Origin: Asticcacaulis sp.
GTDB taxonomy: Bacteria > Pseudomonadota > Alphaproteobacteria > Caulobacterales > Caulobacteraceae
Reading direction: 5' to 3'
Assembly: GCF_020217185.1 (NCBI RefSeq)
Contig: NZ_JAIWNX010000201.1
Location: 1-10,000, forward strand
DNA length: 10,000 nt
Shown here: positions 5,266-10,000 of the stretch, piece by piece
How positions within the stretch are numbered: the stretch's first letter is position 1
How the letters are laid out: each line of letters opens with the position of its first letter
Position numbers and translations under genes: made by a program
The notes under the pieces: model-generated
Told to the model about the DNA's origin: nothing
The model's input: the letters and a program-made list of their open reading frames with translations, nothing else
Databases searched by the model: none

Positions 5266-6079
5266 ACACCTTCGGTGTCGCCGCGATCAGGGCCCTGATC
5301 GCTTCGGCGTCCATGCCTTCCCGCCGGTAGTCACGCAGGCTTTTTGATCCCTTGCGTTTTGCAAGTCGCCTTCCCTGATCGTCGAGTAGCAAGGCGTGAT
5401 GGCGATAGACGGGCGTCGGCAAACCCAGCAAACCTTGCAGCAGAACCTGCGTGTGGGTGGCGGTAAACAGGTCGTGGCCGCGGTGGATGTGCGTAACACC
5501 TTGCCGCGCATCGTCGATAACCACGGCCAGATGGTAGGCGATGCCGATATCCTTACGCCCCAACACCACATCGCCGTTGACCTCAGGCCGCGCCGTCTGC
5601 GGACCGGTTTCACCGTTGGGCCCCTGACCGGTTTCGACAAAATCCAGCCGGTCCCATTTTGCGCCCAGCGCTTCACGCGCCGCCGCCAAGGACAGACGCC
5701 ATGAGGGTTCGCGCTCAGCGGGTCCATTCTCCGCTACAGCATCCCCTTCCTGCGGCGCCCCTTGCGCCGCCTGCGCCAGCTCCTTGCGCGTCTTGAAACA
5801 GGCATAGACCAGCCCGCGCGCCCGCAAGGTCTCCAGCGCTGCCTCATAGTCGGCCAGATGATCGGATTGCCGCAGAGCCGGCTCAGGCCACGCCAGCCCC
5901 AGCCCGCGCAGGTCTTCATAAATCGCAGTCTCGTATTCCGGTCGGCAGCGCGTGCGGTCTATGTCTTCGATCCGCAACAGGCACTCCCCGCCCGCCTCAA
6001 ACGCCGTCAGGGCCGCATAGGCATGGCCCAGATGCAGATAGCCGGTCGGCGAGGGGGCAAAACGGGTGCGGTAGGTCAT
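5264..6079 (-). CDS. gluQ: Glutamyl-Q tRNA(Asp) synthetase
   Basis: The 271-residue protein is a truncated GluRS-like class I synthetase without an anticodon-binding domain, the size expected of GluQRS (about 270-310). It activates glutamate and attaches it to queuosine in the wobble position of tRNA-Asp, in the cytoplasm. The opening RFAPSPTGYLHLGHAYAAL contains the HIGH-type motif (HLGH 16-19); RIEDIDRTR (36-44) and the KMSKS-type KRKGS (241-245) follow. The family's usual zinc site needs a CxC pair plus a further Cys; here only Cys94 remains (YACFKTRKEL) and the later Cys is absent, so the zinc knuckle is lost. The segment 105-126, where the site would be completed, is a Gly/Glu/Ala-rich linker. 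The start ATG has AAGAG shortly upstream. It converges on the cold-shock gene. Confidence 0.92.
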   Translation of the reverse strand: MTYRTRFAPSPTGYLHLGHAYAALTAFEAGGECLLRIEDIDRTRCRPEYETAIYEDLRGLGLAWPEPALRQSDHLADYEAALETLRARGLVYACFKTRKELAQAAQGAPQEGDAVAENGPAEREPSWRLSLAAAREALGAKWDRLDFVETGQGPNGETGPQTARPEVNGDVVLGRKDIGIAYHLAVVIDDARQGVTHIHRGHDLFTATHTQVLLQGLLGLPTPVYRHHALLLDDQGRRLAKRKGSKSLRDYRREGMDAEAIRALIAATPKV

Positions 6080-6164
6080 GCTCTTGATCTATCAGATAAA
6101 ACAGGTACGGTCATGGTGAAAGCGCGGTGGAAAGGCACCGTCGGTGCAATTAGGGGGGAAGTTT
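6080..6164. promoter_or_regulatory. Divergent intergenic region of gluQ and the M48 gene
   Basis: This 85-bp region carries both promoters. GCACCG-T-CGGTGC at 6135-6147 is a perfect inverted repeat around one base, just ahead of the M48 ribosome binding site, and could be an operator. AGGGGGGAA (6152-6160) is the M48 ribosome binding site and decides the ATG at 6165 over an in-frame GTG at 6144. Confidence 0.4.
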
Positions 6165-8096
6165 ATGGGCCGGACAATTGAAATTCCCAAGGTGCAGACG
6201 CCTTGGGGTTTGGGCGGTGTTATTGAAGATCGCTATCAGCCTATGGTTGAGCGGTTGGAAGCTTTTTCACGGGATCATCCGGGGGCCTACCGCTGGCGGG
6301 TGTTGGGTGCGGCGCTAATGGGCTACGCCTTTCTGGCATTGGTATTGGGCGGGCTGATCGGACTTACTGTAGGGGTTGTCGTCATTGCCATAGCCACACA
6401 TCTCGTGGCTTTGCTGGCCAAGGTGGCAATCGTCTTTCTGGTAATGGGTTTCTACCTGTTACGCGCCTTGTGGATAAGGTTTGAAACCCCAAAAGGTGTT
6501 GTTGTCACGGCTCGTGAGGCTCCGGCTTTGTTTGCCGCACTTGAGGAGATTCGCCGCCTGACTAAAGGACCTAAGGTTACAAAGGTCCTGGTCACTGACG
6601 AGTTCAACGCCGCTATCGTGCAGGTTCCGCGTTTGGGAATCTTCGGTTGGCACGACAATTATCTGTTGCTGGGCTTACCCTTGCTGATGGCCTTGTCCGA
6701 AAACGAGGTGAAGGCGGTTATCGCGCATGAATACGGCCACTTGGCGGGTGCGCACGGTAAGTTGTCGGCCTGGATTTATAGGGTGCGTCAGACGTGGGCG
6801 CGCCTTTCCTATGCTTTTGAGACCGGTGGCATGGCGTCTGTGCTTAAGGGCTTTTTCAACTGGTATGGTCCCTGGTTCAATGCCTACAGCTTCGTCTTGG
6901 CGCGTTCGAATGAATACGAGGCCGATCGGTGTGCCGCTCTGGTGGCTGGCCCGGCAACGGCGGCGTCGGCTCTGGTGCGAGTCAGTGCGGAGGGGCATCG
7001 CTTTGCCGCGCACTGGGACGCCCTGCAAAGCTACAATCGCACGGCGAAAGCACCGGCGACCTTACCTTATGCAGGATTGGCCATGCGTTTTGCCGAACAG
7101 CCCGCAGAGGCCGATCAGGCGCAGGCCCTATCTGAGGCGTTAAAAAGACAAACAGACTTGCACGATACGCATCCCTGCCTCTCAGACCGGTTGGCCGCTC
7201 TTGGAGAAGCGCCACCGGCACTTGCAGTCGTCGAGTATAGCGGCGCGAGGGGATTTCTAGGCGACGCGCTTACGACGCAACTGGTGGAACGTTTTGACGC
7301 CGAGTGGTGGCGCGAAGCGGCACCGGTATGGGAGGATATTTACACGCAGGCCGAAAGTCTGCGCGCCCGACGGCGGGAACTCGATACGATGGCGGCGCAA
7401 GGCTCTCTTGATGAAGAGCCCTATTGGGAGCGTGTCAACCTTATCGAGTATGAAGGCGATGTGGCGACGGCACAGGCTCTGGCAGAAGCCTGGGCGCAGT
7501 CTCATCCTGACGATCTGATCGTGCGGCGCCGTGTCGCACAATTCTACCTGGATCAAGGGGATGCAAAGGGGGTTGAACACATGCAACCCGTACTCGACGG
7601 TGCCGATCATGGTCAACGCGAACAGGCTTTGTACGGTTTAGCCGCGTATTACGCGCAGTTTGATCCGGAGAATCCCGAAAGGGCGCGGGTTAACGAAAGT
7701 ATCATAGAGGCCGGGCGTTTCAGGGAGCGCGTACAGGATCATTTTTCCCGTTTGCCACCCGCCACGACGCTTGAGGCACCGCATCTGCCCGAGGCTACGC
7801 TGAGCGCGCTCAAGCGGGTCCTTGCCGTACATTATGGCATCAAATCCTTATGGATCGCCCGGCGCAGCTTCCCGGATGATCCGATGATCGTGCAATATAT
7901 CGCCCTTTATATCTGTCGGGACCGTAAGGCGGAGATGGATATCAAAAACGCATTTATGGACGACGTGCTGAAGGCGCTTCAACCGCATGGGGCGGCACTG
8001 GCAGTGGAAAGTGTACCGGCATATGACTGGTTGCGCAGACGTTTGGTTCATCTTGAAGGCTCGGAGGTCCGCCGCGACAGTGCATCTGGGGTGTAA
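6165..8096 (+). CDS. M48-family membrane zinc metallopeptidase with long C-terminal extension
   Basis: The 643-residue protein has two hydrophobic segments near the N-terminus (about 46-78 and 82-104) followed by an M48 peptidase domain. The zinc motif HEYGH is at 188-192, and the third ligand is probably Glu250 in EYEAD (250-254). This is the Ste24/HtpX type of membrane-tethered protease, which degrades or trims membrane and misfolded proteins. Residues from about 330 to 643 form a long, soluble, mainly helical region with tetratricopeptide-like stretches (WERVNLIEYEGDVATAQALA, then VRRRVAQFYLDQGDA), as in other M48 proteins that end in helical repeats. It may select substrates or partners (inference). 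The gene stands alone. Its codon use looks less GC-rich at third positions than abgT (impression from reading, not computed). Confidence 0.85.
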   Translation: MGRTIEIPKVQTPWGLGGVIEDRYQPMVERLEAFSRDHPGAYRWRVLGAALMGYAFLALVLGGLIGLTVGVVVIAIATHLVALLAKVAIVFLVMGFYLLRALWIRFETPKGVVVTAREAPALFAALEEIRRLTKGPKVTKVLVTDEFNAAIVQVPRLGIFGWHDNYLLLGLPLLMALSENEVKAVIAHEYGHLAGAHGKLSAWIYRVRQTWARLSYAFETGGMASVLKGFFNWYGPWFNAYSFVLARSNEYEADRCAALVAGPATAASALVRVSAEGHRFAAHWDALQSYNRTAKAPATLPYAGLAMRFAEQPAEADQAQALSEALKRQTDLHDTHPCLSDRLAALGEAPPALAVVEYSGARGFLGDALTTQLVERFDAEWWREAAPVWEDIYTQAESLRARRRELDTMAAQGSLDEEPYWERVNLIEYEGDVATAQALAEAWAQSHPDDLIVRRRVAQFYLDQGDAKGVEHMQPVLDGADHGQREQALYGLAAYYAQFDPENPERARVNESIIEAGRFRERVQDHFSRLPPATTLEAPHLPEATLSALKRVLAVHYGIKSLWIARRSFPDDPMIVQYIALYICRDRKAEMDIKNAFMDDVLKALQPHGAALAVESVPAYDWLRRRLVHLEGSEVRRDSASGV

Positions 8097-8155
8097 TCCC
8101 TCTGTCATGCAAAGTTCACTGTTTTCTTTTTGCGGAATCGGGTTCTTACTGAGCT

Positions 8156-8164
8156 TGTGGATAA
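8156..8164 (-). promoter_or_regulatory. Consensus DnaA box upstream of the HNH gene
   Basis: On the minus strand this reads TTATCCACA, the perfect DnaA box. It lies about 75 bases before the HNH start, inside a partial inverted repeat (CTGAGCTT...AAGCTTCTCAG). Only this single perfect box was noticed in the intergenic DNA, so chance is possible. Confidence 0.35.
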
Positions 8165-8237
8165 GCTTCTCAGCAAGAAGGAGTTCGGTCTTCCGGTACG
8201 ATTATCCCGTTGCATCCCCGATCGCATGGAGGCGTCC

Positions 8238-8798
8238 ATGCAGGTCCTGAAAAATCCGCCCTCTGACTGGCGGGCCCTGGTCCTGAATGCCGATTTCAGG
8301 CCGCTCTCCTATTACCCGCTTTCGACCCGTCCGTGGCAGGATGTCGTCAAGGCGGTGTTCGAAGGTCGCGTCGATGTGGTTTCGACCTATGATGTCGAAA
8401 TCCGCTCGCCCTCGATGACCATGCGTTTGCCAAGCGTCATCAGCCTCAAGACCTATATAGACCAGAACCGGCCACCGGCCTTCACGCGCTATAATGTCTT
8501 CCTGCGTGATCAGTTCAGTTGTCAGTATTGCGGCTGCCGCCACGATCTGACCTTTGACCATGTGCTGCCCGTTTCGCAGGGCGGCAAGTCCACCTGGACC
8601 AATATCATCACCGCCTGCGCCCCCTGTAACTTGCGTAAAGGGGGAAAAACTCCCCAACAGGCACAGATGGCACTGGCCAAAAGTCCACACCGCCCGACAA
8701 TGTATCAGCTTCAGGAGCTGGGACGGCGTTTTCCGCCTCACTATCTTCACGAAAGTTGGGTAGATTACCTGTATTGGGATACGCTGCTCGAACCCTGA
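8238..8798 (+). CDS. HNH endonuclease-family protein
   Basis: The product has 186 residues. The start at 8238 is chosen over an ATG at 8226 and further upstream options because GGAGG lies 5 bases before it. The N-terminal 90 residues (WRALVLNADFRPLSYYPLS, then an FEGRVDVV stretch) form a conserved domain preceding the nuclease. The HNH core is complete: CQYC (95-98), DH (107-108), Asn122, and CAPCN (127-131) followed by KGGKTP. The four Cys should bind a structural zinc and His108 with Asn122 would serve the metal-dependent nuclease centre. This solitary type is widely conserved in Alphaproteobacteria and related bacteria and is usually not linked to restriction or phage genes; its cellular role is unknown to me. 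No methylase or defence gene is nearby. Confidence 0.88.
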   Translation: MQVLKNPPSDWRALVLNADFRPLSYYPLSTRPWQDVVKAVFEGRVDVVSTYDVEIRSPSMTMRLPSVISLKTYIDQNRPPAFTRYNVFLRDQFSCQYCGCRHDLTFDHVLPVSQGGKSTWTNIITACAPCNLRKGGKTPQQAQMALAKSPHRPTMYQLQELGRRFPPHYLHESWVDYLYWDTLLEP

Positions 8799-8844
8799 CG
8801 GGGGCTGAGGGGCGTATATGGGTATTCTTCGGGCTGATTAAGAC

Positions 8845-9162
8845 ATGTCGCAGCGCGTGCGCTTTGAGTTGGATCGCCGGAATTTCGGTGTGATACGCTT
8901 TCCCCGTGACAAGGGTCAGACCCTGGTGCCGTTGAAACCCATCGAGGCGGCGTTAGCCCGAACGCTGGACGTGCAGGTTGAGGCGCGGCGCGAGCGCCTG
9001 TTTGGTCCCAAAATACCGCGCTTTGCCTATATGGGTGAGGTGCTGTCCCTGCGGGTGCTCGACTCCGGCGATGCAGTGCTTGACCTGTCTCACGCCGATG
9101 ATGAGGCGCGCGAAACGATCATCGAACATATGCGCCTGTCCGAGGATTTTGAGAGCGTCTGA
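8845..9162 (+). CDS. Hypothetical small protein (105 residues)
   Basis: I do not recognise this protein. It starts MSQRVRFELDRRNFGVIRF and has alternating hydrophobic and charged residues that suggest a beta-rich fold, a basic middle (VEARRERLFGPKIPRF), and an acidic C-terminal third (LDLSHADDEARETIIEHM). There is no signal peptide or membrane segment, so it should be cytoplasmic. It begins 46 bases after the HNH gene on the same strand and may share its transcript. The ribosome binding site is weak, which makes the exact start uncertain, but coding character is good (GC-rich third positions, no competing frame of similar quality). Confidence 0.6.
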   Translation: MSQRVRFELDRRNFGVIRFPRDKGQTLVPLKPIEAALARTLDVQVEARRERLFGPKIPRFAYMGEVLSLRVLDSGDAVLDLSHADDEARETIIEHMRLSEDFESV

Positions 9163-9237
9163 GGGCAGGCGTCACGGTCGTCTGGCAACGACGGCGGGTC
9201 CATAGGCAAGCACGCGAATTCCTGCTAAGTAGGGCGC
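9163..9237 (+). promoter_or_regulatory. Upstream region of the copper operon
   Basis: These 75 bases between the 105-residue protein and the copL-like gene should hold the copper-operon promoter. A possible -10 (TAAGTA, near 9226) is visible, but no convincing -35 or known copper-regulator box was recognised. AGGG lies six to seven bases before the ATG. Confidence 0.25.
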
Positions 9238-9591
9238 ATGTGGAAGCGACTGAGCCGTATTGCCGGATTGCTGGCCTTCGTCCTGGCGACGATGGCGGGA
9301 CCGGTCGTGGCACAAGCGCAAAACGCCAGCGATGCCGAGCCCATGCCCTGTCACGAGATGACGATGGGGGAAAATGCGCCGCCGCACAACAAACACCCTG
9401 TCGAAAAGTCACATTCCGATTGCGGCAGCGCCTGTCAGTGCCCGGTCAGCCACTGTGCCGCCGGAGCGCTGAGTCTGCCGCCGGTGGCGTCCCCCATGGT
9501 CTATGAAGGCCGCATGCGCGCAGGCTTTGGCAGCGATCAACGGTTGCGCTTTGCCCTCAGCGACGATCTGATGCGCCCGCCGCGCGCCTGA
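9238..9591 (+). CDS. CopL-like Cys/His/Met-rich exported protein, first gene of the copper operon
   Basis: The 117-residue product has a signal peptide (MWKRLSRIAGLLAFVLATMA..., probable cleavage after AQA near residue 27). The mature part has CHEMTM at 38-43, His-rich PPHNKHP, and a Cys cluster CGSACQCPVSHC at 62-73. Such residues bind copper. The position directly before copA is that of copL in Xanthomonas copLAB operons, where copL is needed for copper-dependent expression. DUF2946-type small ORFs ahead of copper genes in Bordetella have been described as copper-sensing upstream ORFs (recalled). Family membership here is by composition and position, not by clear alignment. The last codons and stop (9589-9591) lie within the left arm of an inverted repeat that reaches the copA ribosome binding site. 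Confidence 0.7.
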   Translation: MWKRLSRIAGLLAFVLATMAGPVVAQAQNASDAEPMPCHEMTMGENAPPHNKHPVEKSHSDCGSACQCPVSHCAAGALSLPPVASPMVYEGRMRAGFGSDQRLRFALSDDLMRPPRA

Positions 9592-9645
9592 AAAACCGGA
9601 CTCGTATGGCGCCCAGATCGGGCGCGACTCGTCACGTTTTTCAGG
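9587..9645 (+). promoter_or_regulatory. Inverted repeat linking the copL-like stop to the copA ribosome binding site
   Basis: CCTGAAAAAC (9587-9596) and GTTTTTCAGG (9636-9645) are perfect reverse complements. The left arm contains the TGA stop of the copL-like gene, and the right arm overlaps the copA ribosome binding site (AGGA 9643-9646). Between them is an inner hairpin, GCGCCC (9609-9614) with GGGCGC (9620-9625), loop AGATC, and a direct repeat GACTCGT (9599-9605, 9626-9632). When folded it would hide the site; a ribosome reaching the stop of the first gene would open it. Confidence 0.65.
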
Positions 9646-9655
9646 AAAAACACTC

Positions 9656-10000
9656 ATGAAATCCATGCTTTTGGCGGGTTTCTTCAGCCTGTGCGCCTCT
9701 ATGGCCCTGGCCGAAACCCGCACCTATGACCTGACTATATCGCAGGTCCAGTCCACGGTGGGTGGCAAAGCCGTCCCCAAGATCGCCGTCAACGGCACCA
9801 TTCCCGGCCCTGTCCTGCGCTTTACCGAAGGCGATGAGGCGGTCATTCGCGTCACCAACCGCTTGAAAACACCGACCTCGGTCCACTGGCACGGCCTGCT
9901 GCTGCCGGGCGTGATGGACGGCGCGCCGGGCTTCAACGGCTTCAAGGGCATAGCCCCCGGTGAGACCTTCACCTATCGTTTCCCGATCCGCCAGTCGGGC
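9656..10000 (+). CDS. copA: CopA-type periplasmic multicopper oxidase, 5' part
   Basis: The first 115 codons are present and the gene runs off the right edge; full-length CopA proteins are about 550-620 residues. A short signal peptide (MKSMLLAGFFSLCASMALA) is followed by TYDLTISQ, the N-terminal cupredoxin-domain start, and by VNGTIPGPVLRFTEGD and VHWHGLLLPGVMDGAPGFNG. His78 and His80 of HWHG are copper ligands of the trinuclear centre. Many CopA proteins start with a long twin-arginine signal; here there is a plain Sec-type signal without RR, so export or copper loading may differ from the Pseudomonas/Xanthomonas type. The AGGA at 9643-9646 is 9 bases from the ATG and lies in an inverted repeat with the end of the upstream gene. 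The expected role is periplasmic Cu(I) oxidation and copper tolerance. Confidence 0.88.
   Translation, partial: MKSMLLAGFFSLCASMALAETRTYDLTISQVQSTVGGKAVPKIAVNGTIPGPVLRFTEGDEAVIRVTNRLKTPTSVHWHGLLLPGVMDGAPGFNGFKGIAPGETFTYRFPIRQSG

Noticed and set aside
8130..8237. N-terminal extension of the HNH protein
   Set aside because: The family start aligns with MQVLKNPPSDWRALVLNADF and GGAGG lies five bases before ATG 8238.
9609..9641. GC hairpin followed by TTTTT before copA as an intrinsic terminator
   Set aside because: The T run starts about 11 bases after the stem rather than directly behind it; it fits better as the right arm of the longer inverted repeat.

Overview
The window looks like a chromosomal segment of an alphaproteobacterium, most likely a Caulobacterales member of the Asticcacaulis/Caulobacter type. 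This is inferred from the high-GC coding style, the alphaproteobacterial-type intergenic mosaic repeat, and the gene families present. No rRNA, tRNA, CRISPR array or complete mobile element was seen.

Layout. 1-200: the 5' end of a RelE/HigB-type toxin gene (minus) with a very short promoter/operator region and, just upstream of it, a hairpin that probably terminates the next minus-strand gene. 204-986: a periplasmic RcnB-family protein (minus) followed by a hairpin repeat element, then a divergent regulatory region full of inverted repeats. 987-2588: an AbgT-family transporter (plus), followed by a second copy of the same repeat element and a second, unrelated repeat built from 11-bp units (2596-2825). 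2860-3936: an HSL-type alpha/beta-hydrolase (minus) whose catalytic Ser and His appear to be missing. 4016-4681: a Trp-rich two-helix membrane protein of unknown role (plus). 4682-5007: a long leader for a cold-shock protein (5008-5211), which ends at a textbook terminator. 5264-6079: the tRNA-Asp modifying enzyme GluQRS (minus). 6165-8096: a large M48 membrane metallopeptidase with a long C-terminal extension. 8238-8798: an HNH endonuclease-family protein. 8845-9162: a small unknown protein. 9238-10000: the start of a copper-resistance operon, with a CopL-like Cys/His/Met-rich secreted protein followed by the beginning of a CopA-type multicopper oxidase.

Most neighbours are functionally unrelated housekeeping or accessory genes in short transcription units. 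The clear functional unit is the copper pair at the right edge. There a perfect 10-bp inverted repeat joins the end of the copL-like gene to the ribosome binding site of copA, which suggests that translation of the first gene controls the second. The other notable points are the apparently inactive esterase, the two repeat copies placed in the same sense at the 3' ends of rcnB-like and abgT, and the probably leaderless toxin transcript. No complete new defence or biosynthetic system was found.
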